Source: Russula earlei (Eukaryota; Basidiomycota; Agaricomycetes; Russulales; Russulaceae). Taken from it: a stretch of DNA of 64,000 bases. The notes under the pieces are model-generated. The model searched no databases and had not been told where the DNA came from. It was given only the letters and a program-made list of their open reading frames with translations. The stretch lies in assembly GCA_025769875.1 (NCBI GenBank), contig JAGFNK010000042.1, positions 124,001 through 188,000 of the forward strand, written 5' to 3'. A program made the position numbers and the translations under genes. Shown here in pieces: positions 47,887 through 59,497 of the stretch. How positions within the stretch are numbered: the first letter of the stretch is position 1; each line of letters starts with the position of its first letter.

Positions 47887-49540
47887 AAACGTTCTCCAGT
47901 ATCACGGCAGTTTCTGAGCGTTATGTGGTCCCTTCGTACGTGCACGCCCCCTGTCCCATGAAGATTGCGACGAGCTGTTCTGACACGGACTCTACCCGGA
48001 CGACCGCAAGATGGTTTCCCGACGCCCGACCCCTGGCGCATAGATGAGCGACGAAGACTCTATTACGATTTCCGAGAGGTATTTGACACCGCGGTCGACA
48101 TCTTCTCTCAAGACCCTCGCGACATCCGCTGGGAACGCGAACTCGACTCCCGCGATGAAGACGATTCGGACTTAATTTACCCCACATCCACACCAGCTCT
48201 CGCCTTCCTCCCTGCCGTCCCCGCACGTCCAGGCGTCGCCTGGCATCGCCTTCACGTCGCCCGCTTCCATCATCCCTGCGGTTCCCGCACTTCCACTTTT
48301 GCCTACCTTCCCCTCACCTTTGAATGTCTCCCCTCCTCCAGTCGCCTTCGCCTTCGCCCCACCTGCCGTCATCGATCCCATCTCGCCAACCGCGGCCGTC
48401 TCACTCCCAGTCGCGTCCGTTCCTGCGTCTGTACACGCCCCAGCCCCCTCTGCCTCGTCCCCCGTCCCTCTCCCTTCCATCGTCATTTCAGCCTCGTCCA
48501 CCGCCGCCTCTACATCTCCCCTCTCCGGCCCAGTTCCCGCGCCGCCCACAACGCCCACCGCCACCCCAGTCATCGTCAGTCCTGCAACCGCCGTCTCAAC
48601 GCCCATCTCTACGCCTGCCCCAGCCGTCTCCGTTGTGGCTGTACACGCCCCGCCTGCTGCAGCTCCGTCTCGCGTAGCCTCCCCTGCCTCAGTCATCTCC
48701 TCACCAGTTCTCGCGCCGCCCTCAACGCCACTCGCCTCCCCTGCTTCGCCAGCCATCATCTCAGCTCAGTCCGCCGCCGTCTTAGTCTCACCCCCAGCAA
48801 TTATCTCAACGCCATCCGCCGCATACGAAGTAGTTGCCACGCACGACGCCAGCAACAACGCACCATCGTCACCTCACGCCACCAGCATCACCCAAGAAGA
48901 CCAAGAAGGCTGCGGACTTGAGCTCAGCAACACGCCGTCGCAGAAGGAGTAGCCGCCTCGCTGGCGCCACAGGAGAAGCCGCCGACGCAAGCACCACGCC
49001 GCACAGCGCCACCTCTTCCATCACATCCCTGCCCACACATACGCCTCATCCACGTGTGTTGCCACCACCTGCAGTGGCGAAGACCTCGTCGCCGCGGCCG
49101 CGAGGTGATTGCCAGAGACCCGCTCACGTCTCGTTTTTGTACGCTGACCTCACACTCTCTAGCTCGACGACTACAGCAAGTGTTCGCAAGGCGAAGCGCC
49201 GTTCGCCACCTCTCACCCCACCCACTCGTACGCCATCGCCCACGCGTGCCACCGCCACCTGCTATGGAGACGACCCCGCCACCGCCACCGCAAGACGACA
49301 AATGCCACCCCCGCGCAAGCTGCCCCCGCATCTTCCACCTCCACGTCCACTGCCATCTCGCCACCACTCTCACCCTCTTCTCCGTCGCCTCCGTCTGCCA
49401 CGACTCCCATCCCTCGTCTCCGTCGACCGCCACCACCACTACTTCCCGCATGATGGAGGACCGCCCTCCCTCTCGCTCTCGACGATTTAACGCACGCTGC
49501 AGGCGCGGACGCGGACGACAACCCCATCTAAGATGAAGAT
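47887..49540 (+). repeat. Pro/Ala/Ser-rich low-complexity coding-like region, plus-strand copy
   Basis: Several long frames without recognisable domains. The best is 48299-48952 (PTFPSPLNVSPPPVAFAFAP and repeats of SP, AS, PAP). Another, 48834-49490, is rich in His, Pro and Arg. A related minus-strand copy lies at about 52480-53580: both contain METTPPPPPQDD and RHQHHPRRPRR. Probably the 3' part of the repeat family that starts with the C2C2 ORF. Composition bias makes any coding call weak. Confidence 0.45.
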
Positions 49541-51690
49541 TGACTGAGGACGGTCAAAATTTCCCCTGGGAGGTGTAAGGTGTGTGATCCAGCTGAGCAT
49601 GGAATCACATGAGTTGTACTCACCCCCATGCACGTGTTGTATCTCGAGCTCTTCCTTATGCCCCTTCCTTACATCATTGTTTGATCTCACTTGGTCTAGA
49701 TTTCCTTTCATCATGCCTGCCTCTCTGTGTATAAACTCCTCAGCTATTCTAGATGAATAACAATTCTCTTTTGTGCCTCTCACACCAGTCTGCAAAAACC
49801 AAGAAGCCAAACTGCTGTGTGCAAAGCGCTCTTCTGCTCCCTTCTGCTCCTACCTGCCCTTGGATCAAGCCCCACAGATTCCGCATGCCTGAACTGGCAT
49901 GCTACAATGTCTTTTCTCCTGCTCTCCCACTCTGCCTTTCTTTGTGTCTCACTCCCACTCCCGACTGGCCTCATCCACCTTTCATCCTCTCCAATGAATA
50001 ATGCATCCTCTTTGCCTCCTCACTCATTTCTACCTTGCTTCCCCCTTCATTCTCCACCACCCATGTCATTGCTCCCTGCCCATTGCCTTTCAAGCGGGCC
50101 CTCATTGGGCCATTGCCTTTCATCACCTTTCCACCTCCTCTTGCCATTTCTTTTACCATCGGATCACCCATCTCGGCTTGAGCCCCATGCCTCCTCCCAC
50201 TTGCCTTGTGTGTGCCTCAGTCACCATTGCCACCACCGCTGGATGCCTTGTGCTGTTCCCCTTCAGTTGCCTCGACGCCGGTCCTTGGAACAGCAGTAGA
50301 AGGAAGGATTCAAATGTTTCAGGGTTACAAGGTACAATACCCTGGTCTGACTCCCCTTACAATTGTCTCTATTTTCTTTCATTTTATGAATTGCCTTTGT
50401 TTCTCTTTTACCTCACACTACTTCCACCCACCTCTGATCACTATACTCTGCCACCTTGATGAGGTTTTGCTCTACACAGTCTGTACACATCTCACTCCAT
50501 GTCTCCCTCTTTGTCTCTTCTCCCACTGCTCTTCCAAAATCACAATGTCATCTTTTAGCATAAATACTTCGCACGGACAGTGCATGATGGTGTGTGTTGT
50601 GTCCCTCTTGAAAGCTGAAGTCTGAGCCACCACTAAGACTCCCCAAATGTCCCTTCATCATTTTATCTTCTGTTTTCTTCTTCACTTCTTGCTCTGCCCC
50701 CAGGCCTTCGCTTCGGATGAACGCTCAAGGATCTCCATCTCCTCATTTCCATGTCTAGGGTCTTGCCTCATTTCTCACCAAGGTATCTGGTTGATGCTCA
50801 CTTGTCTTGGTCCAACAGCTTCACTCCTACTCACTTGTGCACCCCTGGAGACACCACAAACAATGCAACATCCACCCCCATAGGAGTGAACCCAAAATGT
50901 GGCATCCTGAGCATTGGCTTTGGAAACTCCATCAACAACATCACCAATATCCTCACATGCAACCACCCTCTGGCTCATCTATCGCTGTCACAAGGCTGCT
51001 GTCAGTAAGTCTAGGTTGTCTAGTCAGCTCCCTTGAAGGCTTCTCCATTATTTTTAATATTTATTCACACAACATGTAATGTGCATAAGATTTGTAAGAA
51101 TTTCCCTTTACAGAAATGTGAGTTTGGGGGGAGAGGAAGGACAGTTCCCTAACCCCTAAGTCAAAGCCAATTAGGCTGACTAAGCAATATATATTGTCAG
51201 CATACCATCAGCCCCTCAGTTTTGGGTTGATGCTTGACACAATCTTGGTCCACCAAATCTTGCTGAAGAAATGCATGTCAATGACTGCTGTACAATATAT
51301 GTACAACTGAGACTTGTACAACAATATCAAGAAACTTTCTGTGGGTTCTGTGTTCTGGGGAGAGCTCTCCGCTTCCCCTCTTCCTTTGGAATTTGGTCCT
51401 GTCCCATGTGCTTCAACAGGGCTCACTACATTGCCATGAATTGGAAAAGGTGGTCCAAAAACTTTGGCAGGCTATCACAACATATAACAGGCAGAATGTC
51501 TCCAACCAAAAATATAGACATACACTGATAGTCATTTCACCCAGATCACAGTGATGATTCTGAAGGGATAAAAGGTTGAGGAAAGAGTAGCAGAAACCAA
51601 TAGTGAGAGAGTGCAAAAAGGTAGTTCAGTGATAGTATATCCTGAAGCAGTGATTGAGGATGTACAATATGGTGCAGCAAACAGAGGGCA
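49541..51690. other. Repeat-rich spacer
   Basis: About 2.1 kb, CpG-poor and AT/pyrimidine-rich, with short frames rich in Ser, Pro, His and Leu. A GGGGGGAGAGGAAGG purine tract at about 51126-51140 resembles a retrotransposon polypurine tract but no element end could be confirmed. No gene called. Confidence 0.35.
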
Positions 51691-52322
51691 TGATATGTAT
51701 TTACACGATGGGCAGGAAGGGATAAGGCGAGTCTGCTTATAGTCAACTCAGTGGACAATAAAAGTAAAATACTCCAAGTGCTGAGTAGGCTCTGTTGTGG
51801 CCACAAATTATATTACATAAGTAATGACTTTAGTAGAGCATGAAAAATGTGACAAAAACAGTTAAATATGGACAGTCTACTCATTCCAGCACAACTTTCA
51901 CCCTAGGCCTAGGGTGAAAGTTGTGCTGGAATGAGTAGACTGTCCATATTTAACCTTTTTTGTCACATTTTTTGTGCTCTACTTATTGCCATTTTCAGCG
52001 CACTTGGCAGAGCTTGAATTCCACCCAAATCGGCACAGAAACCCCCTCAAACATGTGGGATGAATATCTCCCTCAAAACAGCTTCAATTCATATGAAATT
52101 TATTGTCCCTGAATCGCCTGAATGAGGGCTAGGCAGCCCCATTGTTTTCATGAGATTTGAGTGAGAATTGGTGGAGCTGGACTCAAGCCACCTCCACATG
52201 TGTATTAGATGAATTACAACTCAAAATCATGGTCTATATCTATTATTTTTCCCTCATGTTGTACCCATGGGCTGTCTTGAGGCAGCCCCATAGTGTTTTT
52301 GACTCAAGTGTTGTGGTGTGCA
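51691..52322 (+). repeat. Dispersed repeat, copy A
   Basis: Similar to 55432-55910 in the opposite orientation (shared: CTGCTTATAGTCAACTCAG, CAGCGCACTTGG, CATGTGTATTAGATGAATTA). The two diverge after GTGTTGTGGTGTGCAA. Copy A is interrupted by the palindrome at 51831-51984. Confidence 0.75.
51832..51983. repeat. 152-bp near-perfect palindrome (foldback element)
   Basis: Two 76-bp arms meet at CCCTAGG|CCTAGGG (51901-51914) with only about four mismatches and no loop. The arms start AGTAGAGCA and contain ATGTGACAAAAA, TATGGACAGTCTACTCATT and TTGTGCTGG. The uninterrupted sequence AATGACTTATTGCC occurs in the other copy of the host repeat (about 55770), so the palindrome is an insertion, with ACTT present on both sides. 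Confidence 0.88.
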
Positions 52323-52479
52323 ATGTTATTTCCAGTGCAATTGGAGTCACGGCCAGCCACTCATCACCCCTCTTGCCTCTCGATTCTGACCATCCTTCTT
52401 GTTTTTCACAGACAGAGAGGAGTGGGTTGCAAAGAGGGGTCCTATTCTGAACTCTTTCTACTACAGAGTAGCTAGGGTG

Positions 52480-53580
52480 TTTTTATATACAGGAGTCGTC
52501 TCCATTGCAGGTGGTGGCAGCAGGCGTGGACGAGGAGCGAAGGCGTAGGCAGTGAGCGTGAGTTTGTAGATAGAGACGTAGGTGGCGAGGACTCGAGAAA
52601 GAGGATGTGTGGGGCGGCTTGCGTGGGGGTGGGATCTGTCGTCTTGCGGCGGCGGTGGCGGGGTCATCTCCACTGCAGGTGTCGGCAGCAGACGTGGGCG
52701 AGAGTGCATGAATGGATGGGGAGGTGATGTGGGAGGCAGTGTGCGGTGTGCTGTTGGCGTCGGCAACTGCTTCTCCTGCGGCGGCGGTGGCGTGGCGGCG
52801 GCTTCTGCTCCTGTTGTGGCATGTTGTGGCTAAGTTCGTGGCCGAGGCCTTCTTGGTCTTCTGGGGTGGTGCTGGTGGCGAGGGGTTGCGACGGTGTGGC
52901 GGTGCTGGTGTCGCATGAAACTACTAAAGCGGCGGCTGTGACTGAGAAGACTGAGGCTGAGACTGAGAAGGTGGCAGGCGGACTGAGCTGGTGTGACAGT
53001 GGAGGCGGATGGGGCGGAGGCGACGACTGAGGGCAACGCAGGGGCGATGGCGGCTGTGGCTGACAAGGGCATGGCGGTGGTGGCTTGTGAGATGGTGGTG
53101 GAGGTGGCGGCGTGTGGCGCTAAGACGTCGGTGGCTGAGGCTGAGGCTACGGCGGCAGCTGATGAGACTAAGGCGGCTGGCAAGGCTAAGAGCGCGGTGG
53201 CGGCGGTTGACTGATCTGAAGCTGGGGCGATGGAGACGGCTGGCAAAACTAGGGGCGCGGTGGCGGCGGCTGAGACTGAGAAGGCTGAGGCTGAGGGCAG
53301 GGTGGAGACGGTGGCGGCTGGTGATGCTGGTGCTATGACGGACTGGGCTGAACTGACGAGTACGGGCGAGGCTAAGACGGAGACTGATGCGAAGTCGGTG
53401 GCTGGCACGACTGAGGCTACTGTGGTGACGGACGAGGCGACGGACGAGACAGTGCATAAAGAGTCGTGTGGCTTATTCATCAACCGTCCACCCTGTCCAC
53501 TCCTACTCCAGGACGACGACAGGGCGTTCTTCCCTTCCCAGAGCTGCTCACCATACCTTGCTCTACCCCTCCATTTCAAC
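52480..53580 (-). repeat. Pro/Ala/Ser-rich low-complexity region, minus-strand copy
   Basis: Inverted relative to 47.9-49.5 kb. The longest frame (53579-52830) reads TVSSVASSVTTVASVVPATD and many SA, AP, VS repeats, ending RHQHHPRRPRRPRPR. A second (52766-52461) has PAVEMTPPPPPQDDRSHPHA. No domain recognised. Confidence 0.45.
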
Positions 53581-53890
53581 CGGCTAAACCCTCATGGGCT
53601 CGAAGCAACGTGCTTCAAAACGCTGGCCTGCACCAACATGTACTACTGGCCAAAGGAAGGCTGCCCGAAAAAAAACTGGTGGAAATGAAAGTGACAGCTC
53701 AGGCACTCCCACTCGACCGAAGCTATCACAACCACGAGCTCAGGCTTCCAAGACATCCCTTCCTGCTATTGATGAGGATGGGGAGGAAGAGTCCTATGCC
53801 TATGTAAATGCAGAAGCCTGGGAACTCACTACAGCACAAATGCACGGACCACAAGACATGCAAAATTGTCGCAAAGGCGCACGGCCTTGA
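53466..53890 (+). other. ORF fragment, repeat-associated
   Basis: Overlapping frames; 53594-53890 reads QRKAARKKTGGNESDSSGTP, then SLPAIDEDGEEESYAYVNAE and WELTTAQMHG. It has a mixed charged composition that looks like real protein, but no start context or family was recognised. Likely part of a transposon ORF. Confidence 0.35.
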
Positions 53891-54061
53891 TGTCGACTCA
53901 CCCACACAGCTATATGGCTGGCCACGAATTGCTTACAAGAGTACATATGTGCGTATTCCTTTCGTGCCATCTCCTCTTCGTTGTTAAGATTCTCTTGATT
54001 CTCCGACTGTCATCTATTTTTGCTGACTCATCTGAGATTACTCATGTGTTTGCTTATCAAT

Positions 54062-54130
54062 CTGCTGACTGATTGCTGACTGATTGCTTACTGATTGCTT
54101 ACTGATTTCTTACTGATTGCTTACTGATAC
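54062..54130. repeat. Short tandem repeat, about 11-12 bp unit
   Basis: Imperfect units of TGCTTACTGAT repeated about six times. Confidence 0.8.
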
Positions 54131-54510
54131 TAGGAAAGAATGACTCACGCGTGAGTCATTTCTAACATTCTGAATTGCGCTTTTCGTATTTGGATACTAC
54201 TGGTTCTCAGCTATGTGCACCCCGAGTTTCGTACGAATCGGATCAGTAGTTATTGAGATATTGTATAAATAGTCTGTGGAACCAAGAAGTCGAGCCCTAT
54301 GCTCGACTTACACAATCTTACAAGATATCTATCTTGTCAACCATCTAAACAAATTATAGTGCAGACTCTAACTGAAAGAGGTCCCTCTCTTTTCTACATT
54401 CAATCTTCCTGAGATAATATCAAAGGGTTCGAAGTCTAGTGCTTGAACTATATCAAGCAACTCTTTCACTAAAGAGTTGGTGCTAAGATCTGTCAGATCT
54501 TAACATTTGT
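54131..54510 (+). repeat. LTR-like sequence with TATA box
   Basis: Contains the perfect palindrome ATGACTCACGCGTGAGTCAT (about 54139-54158), a TATAAATA box near 54264 and the hairpin AGATCTGTCAGATCT near its end, followed by TTAACA. The arrangement resembles a retrotransposon LTR (TG...CA), but I find no flanking duplication, so the boundaries are tentative. Confidence 0.4.
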
Positions 54511-55115
54511 CCTCACATCATCATCATCGTTGCCGCCAGCACGCCACCCTCGCCCCCATCAACCGCCGCATGCCCTCGCCCTCAATGCCCCTGCCTTCAC
54601 CATGCACTGACGAGTCCCAACGCACAGCCGAAGAGCCCCGTACCACACCGCCGTCTTCGTTGCCATCGGACAGTGTTGCTACTGTACATTTCGGTATGCT
54701 TTTCTCCCCTTTTTTACTAGACTCTCATTTTGTTAGTCAGAGATCTGCACGCCGCCTATGTGTCCATTTCCCAGCCTGCCGCCGTCTTCCCTCTCCCTTT
54801 CTACTTCCACGCCCCCTTGCTCCTCTCCCTCGCATCTGCCATCCAAGTTCTCCAATCGTCCCACCCGCAATCGCAATCGCGTTCGGCAGCACCATCAGCG
54901 CCCAAGCGACCACCCACCAGCACTCTCCCTATCCCCCCTCCAGCCTCTCCTTTGCATTGTCTCCCCCTCCTCGCGTCGCGACTCGACCACACCCCTCATC
55001 ACCACACCTGGCCTCGGCCATCCTTCACAAATTGCCACACGCCACTACCACAGCCGCTGGAGACCACGACTCGATACCTCACATCGTCCAGCTTCGGTCC
55101 CCTTCTCACGTCTAG
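54507..55115 (+). other. His/Pro/Ser-rich ORF, probably repeat-derived
   Basis: 202 codons without recognisable domain; composition like the Pro-rich regions at 48-49 and 53 kb. Lies just after the LTR-like segment. Coding status doubtful. Confidence 0.25.
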
Positions 55116-55431
55116 ATTTCCTTTCATATGACTGTCTTTTGTGCTTTTCCTGTCCCTTAGCCTTAGTTCTAACCTGTATCTGCTACCATGTTGAATAAAG
55201 TTGCCCTGTTGTTCCTTATCATCTGTGTGAACCTGAGTGCAGTCGAATGAACAAACGCGTTCTCGTGTTCCCGCTAGGTGCTCCTCCTCTTTGGAGCTTC
55301 AGTCTTATGAAGTCATTCTGCATTCTTGGACACACTTCACCGCCCCATGGGCTCAGGTGTGCACTTCCTGGGGGGGCTCCTTCCCGGCACACGACCGTGC
55401 TACTGTCACACGATATGAGGGAAACGACGTT

Positions 55432-55910
55432 GCACACCACAACACTTGAGTCAAAAACACTATGGGGCTGCCTCAAGACAGCCCATGGGTACAACATGAG
55501 GGAAAAATAATAGATATAGACCGTGATTTTGAGTTGTAATTCATCTAATACACATGTGGAGGTGGCTTGAGACCAGCTCCACCAATTCTCACTCAAATCT
55601 CATGAAAACAATGGGGCTGCCTAGCCCTCATTCAGGCGATTCAGGGACAATAAGTTTTATGTGAATTGAAGGTGTTTTGAGGGAGATATTCGCCCCGCAC
55701 GTTTGAGAGGGTTTTCTGTGCCAATTTGGGTGGAATTCAAACTCCACCAAGTGCGCTGAAAACGGCAATAAGTCATTACTTATGTTATATAATTTGTGGC
55801 CACAACAGAGCCTACTCAGCACTTGGAATATTAATATTTTACTTTTATTGTCCACTGAGTTGACTATAAGCAGACACGACTTCTCCCTTCCTGCCCATTG
55901 TGTTAGCTGA
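55432..55910 (-). repeat. Dispersed repeat, copy B
   Basis: Inverted copy of 51691-52322 without the palindrome insertion; retains more CpG than copy A (for example GTGCGCTGAAAACGGC against the TG/CA forms). Confidence 0.75.
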
Positions 55911-56246
55911 TAAAGAGACTTGATGTTACCCCTACTGACACCATCTTGTCCAACCCTCACTTATGTGTTGAATTCATGATATAAATGAAAGTCAGAACAT
56001 TAGATTAGGACAGTGGACAAGTCATTGTAATCTTCTCAACATTACCAAGCATGTGGGGGCTAAACCAATAAACCCCTGGAGGTTGCCAGCCAGTGGAAGG
56101 AGTACCCTGATGGTTGTGGCAATGGTCAACCTTGTGGGTTTCTGGCAGCACCATTAGTGCAGGTCAAATGCCCATTAATCCCATTGATTTGCATGTTCTG
56201 ACTCAACAACCTCCTATCATTGTTGCCAGCCTGAGTGTGGGGGTTC
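55911..56246. other. Spacer before the Gypsy LTR
   Basis: About 335 bp of CpG-poor sequence with no gene or repeat recognised. Confidence 0.4.
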
Positions 56247-57076
56247 TGTTATGAACCAAGGCCAGGTCCTGGCTATAGATTGTCCTATTTCACTCAAGAG
56301 AGACCTCTCTCACTTTGCATTGCCAACTCCCTTCTGTTTTCTGGGCTATCCCTCCTGTGGTGCAAGATATTGCTATTGCAAAGGCACTATAACATGACCA
56401 GGCACCCGTTTCCTAATCGGGTAATCATCACGTGGGAGCCACACGGTCACCCAGCCACCAAGAACCTGAAACAGTGACACAAACTCTTAGAAACTGTTGC
56501 ATAACTCATCTGACATCATCAAGGCTCCAATGACATCATGGCTGACTGAGCGACTCCACAGTGACCTCATAGGCTCACTAAGCACTCCACAGTGACATCA
56601 TAATGATGTCATCACTCCACAATGATCAGTAATGCGCTCAGTAAGCCTGAAACTTGACACAAGCAAGTTTATTCCTCTGTAGTCCTATTGGATGGTACCA
56701 AAGAGTCTAGAGTAGTCCCAGTTCTTTGTAATTGACCCTGTACACTGTATATAAGCCCCAATGAAGCATGGCAGTCATCAGACTGTCCATTTGTGATACT
56801 CTCATCTTCCTGGGTACTCCCCTGCAACCACTCAGTCTAAAGATTCCCCTCGCCTCCAAGGTACTCTTCAACAACCGCCTTGTTTAAAGCCCTCTGTCTA
56901 CACTGGCCTCCAGCCTTCGCCTTTGTCTCTTGCAACACTTACCAGTCCCCATCTGGTACCTCCTTGTCGTTTGGCTCATCCTTCTGTTCAACGCCGCCTT
57001 CGCTGCGTACCATCTGTTCTGACCTTTGCCCACCTGCTCCTGAGTCCTCAAAGGATCAGCAGTACGTGTCTTGACA
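56247..57076 (+). repeat. 5' LTR of the Gypsy element
   Basis: 830 bp, TGTTATGAACCAAGG ... GTGTCTTGACA, with TATATAAG near 56748. Similar over its whole length to the solo LTR at 38939-39766. Many differences are CG in the solo copy against TG or CA here (TTACGAAC / TTATGAAC; ACCGACTCCC / GCCAACTCCC). Confidence 0.92.
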
Positions 57077-57122
57077 TCTGGACAGTCTCTCATCATTCTT
57101 GTATTGACCAGCCAATGCTCAA

Positions 57123-58034
57123 GTGTCCACTCCCAACTCCCCCACTTCCCTGCGTCTCCCTTCTCCACTCCAGCCTACTCCACGCACTGCCCTTCACATT
57201 CTTACTGAAGACATCGACCCAGTCGACACATCCTCGCCCCTTAGCATCCTATACTCCCCAACAGCCCCACCATCATCTCCCAGCATTCCCCAGCCTATCC
57301 CAGGCGACTTTGTCCCTGTCGGCACTCCCCCTCCAGTGCAGAACGAGCAACAGCAAGTGGACCGTCCTCCCTTGCCTGAAGGCTTCCTCGACCGTCCCCC
57401 CTGCACAGGATTTCGCTTCCATCCACACCAGTACTTCGTCCTCCCTACCACCAATCATTCCCGTGAGCAGTGGCGTCCCCTCCACGACTTGAATCATCAA
57501 GACTACCGGGGACGCATCCCTACCTCAGACGAGTTAGCTCGTCGCGCATTCACAGACACCTTCACCACCGCCTTTCGTGCACGCATCATCCACACTTTTG
57601 CAGTCGAACCCTCCAACACTGCCCTTGCCACTGAGTACAGCCTCACCCCCTTCAGCATTTGTTCTAACATCGGGATATATGCCCCAGATGCTGACTTCCC
57701 CCTTGGATGCATCGCATACATCTTCAATACTTCTTTGTTTAGGAAACTACTTACCTTGCCTGCTATTTACCGCCCTGCTTATGAGGGCTCATTTTGCTTA
57801 TCCATTGTACATGACTTCTTGGACGGACGCCTTGCTTTTGCTTATGGTTACTTACATTTTGAAGAGAACAGTAACTGTGTCTCCCAACGTCACTATTCAA
57901 CTTATACAGTTGATACCATCCGCTTCAACCCACAGTTACTTCGCTTCTGCTTCACGCCTCATGTTCCCCCTAACCCTCTTGAAATAATTGAGAGGTACTG
58001 TCTCGAAACCATAGATCTTGTGCATGGTTCTTAA
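57123..58034 (+). CDS. Unrecognised retrotransposon ORF 1
   Basis: 303 codons beginning 46 bp after the 5' LTR. The N-terminal 95 residues are Pro/Ser/Thr-rich. The remainder looks globular: GFRFHPHQYFVLPTTN, TSDELARRAFTDTFTTAFRA, FPLGCIAYIFNTSLFRKLL, DFLDGRLAFAYGYLHFEENS. No match to Gag, zinc knuckle or enzyme motifs that I can see. Its frame is intact, unlike the pol region. Confidence 0.55.
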   Translation: MSTPNSPTSLRLPSPLQPTPRTALHILTEDIDPVDTSSPLSILYSPTAPPSSPSIPQPIPGDFVPVGTPPPVQNEQQQVDRPPLPEGFLDRPPCTGFRFHPHQYFVLPTTNHSREQWRPLHDLNHQDYRGRIPTSDELARRAFTDTFTTAFRARIIHTFAVEPSNTALATEYSLTPFSICSNIGIYAPDADFPLGCIAYIFNTSLFRKLLTLPAIYRPAYEGSFCLSIVHDFLDGRLAFAYGYLHFEENSNCVSQRHYSTYTVDTIRFNPQLLRFCFTPHVPPNPLEIIERYCLETIDLVHGS

Positions 58035-58070
58035 AAAGTAAGAACCACCCTTGTAACGCTTCAATAAAGA

Positions 58071-58589
58071 TTGAATAAATCTTTCTTCTTTGCCTTAACT
58101 AAAGTGCCTCGAGAATACACCTTAGAAGAAGACAAAGAAGAAGACGCTATCACCAGACACATCTTGAGCCTAAATCATGATCAAACTTGGGCCTCCACCG
58201 CATTCCCTGTCACCACCTTAACCAACCTACATGACATACCAGGGATAGAACCACCCCACAAAGACTTTCCTCATCTCATTGTCAAAGAATTCCTTGAAGT
58301 CTTACCATTTGGACAACTCCTAAGCCACAACGAACACGCATTATATCTTGAAACCCTTAGTCAACTCCTGCCACCAGCACGACAACAACTATTATATTGG
58401 CAACTTGCTCAAGCAAAAAACATCCAAGGACAACCAGTTGATTATCAATCCCTGTGCTCTAGCGAATTGAACCTTTGGACCAGAATCATCCAGCCACATC
58501 ACCATCTCATCGTTAATTCTTTAAGGACAGGGTATCGCCTGTTTTACTTGGGTTGGACATACATCAGCTACTATTGTCTCACTGTCTAG
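58071..58589 (+). CDS. Unrecognised retrotransposon ORF 2
   Basis: 172 codons following ORF 1 after 36 bp. Reads YTLEEDKEEDAITRHILSLN, then PHLIVKEFLEVLPFGQLLSH and a helical stretch (QQLLYWQLAQAKNIQGQP). No known domain. The region behind it (58600-59640) appears to carry an insertion. Confidence 0.45.
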   Translation: MNKSFFFALTKVPREYTLEEDKEEDAITRHILSLNHDQTWASTAFPVTTLTNLHDIPGIEPPHKDFPHLIVKEFLEVLPFGQLLSHNEHALYLETLSQLLPPARQQLLYWQLAQAKNIQGQPVDYQSLCSSELNLWTRIIQPHHHLIVNSLRTGYRLFYLGWTYISYYCLTV

Positions 58590-58651
58590 TTCTACCACCT
58601 ATGCCTCAACAGAATACAAAGGGAAAACCAATCTTATGTGTCAAGACTCAC

Positions 58652-59497
58652 TGTTGAACTATCCAGTTCAAGAGCGAGGGGTAAGCTCAGAGATGAGTTG
58701 ATAGACGTCCAAGACGGTGTGGGCGAGGAGTAGAGTCCAGAGTAGTAACAAATACTAGAGGGGTATTGTTACTGTGAGAGTTGAACAGTCACGCAGAGGG
58801 GAGGCCAGGATAGTCACAAGGGGATGGTCCTTAAAGGAGTATCCCAGGAATGGAGAGTGCCATAAACAAATGGACAGTCTGAGGACTGTCCGCTTCTTTA
58901 TTGAGCACTTATATACTACACGAGAGCTGCTAAATAGAGAACAAATCATAACCTTGTTATCAAGCACAATAGAGTGCTGAGTAAGAAGTCGGAGTGCGCT
59001 TACTGAGCATGCTCAGTCATGCTCAGTAAGCTGCTGAGTAAGAAGGCTTCTCTTGATGAGTAAGAGCTTTCATTGTCCACAGTGTTTGCTGTTCTAGTGC
59101 ATGTGCAAGCACCTGATTCATTTTCTGTTAGTTAGTTTAGGGCCAGTCATTTGAGGACTTGTAGTTTGGTTAGGGAATAGTGTTATCTTATAAGGCCCTT
59201 ATATAGCTCTATTAGGGTCCTTAGAGTCGACCCTAATACTCCTATTAAGGTCCTTAGCATTGCCTTATAGTTCATTCTATAGTTATTAGAGTTGGTCTAA
59301 TAACACATTGTAGAGTCTTTGATACTAGGTTAGTACCCATTGTAGAGCACCTAGAGTCGTCCTAAAGGGTCCCTAGAAGGGCCCTAATACTGTCCTTTAT
59401 TGCTAGAAGGGTTGCCAATAAGTGGGGCTTGCTGTATGTCGATTGTGCCGAGAATCGCTCACACGACAATGCACGCGCAATATTGTGGACACCTCTA
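58652..59497. mobile_element. Candidate nested solo LTR
   Basis: Starts TGTTGAACTATCC and is flanked by the 5-bp repeat CTCAC at 58647-58651 and 59498-59502. It contains a TATATA-like box (about 58912) and quasi-repeats of TTAGAGTCGACCCTAATA (59220-59400), and is non-coding. The 3' end would be TA rather than the canonical CA, so the call is tentative. Confidence 0.4.

Noticed and set aside
48172..48759. 195-codon Ala/Glu/Gly/Thr-rich minus-strand ORF
   Set aside because: Antisense shadow of the Pro/Ala/Ser-rich repeat region; low complexity only.
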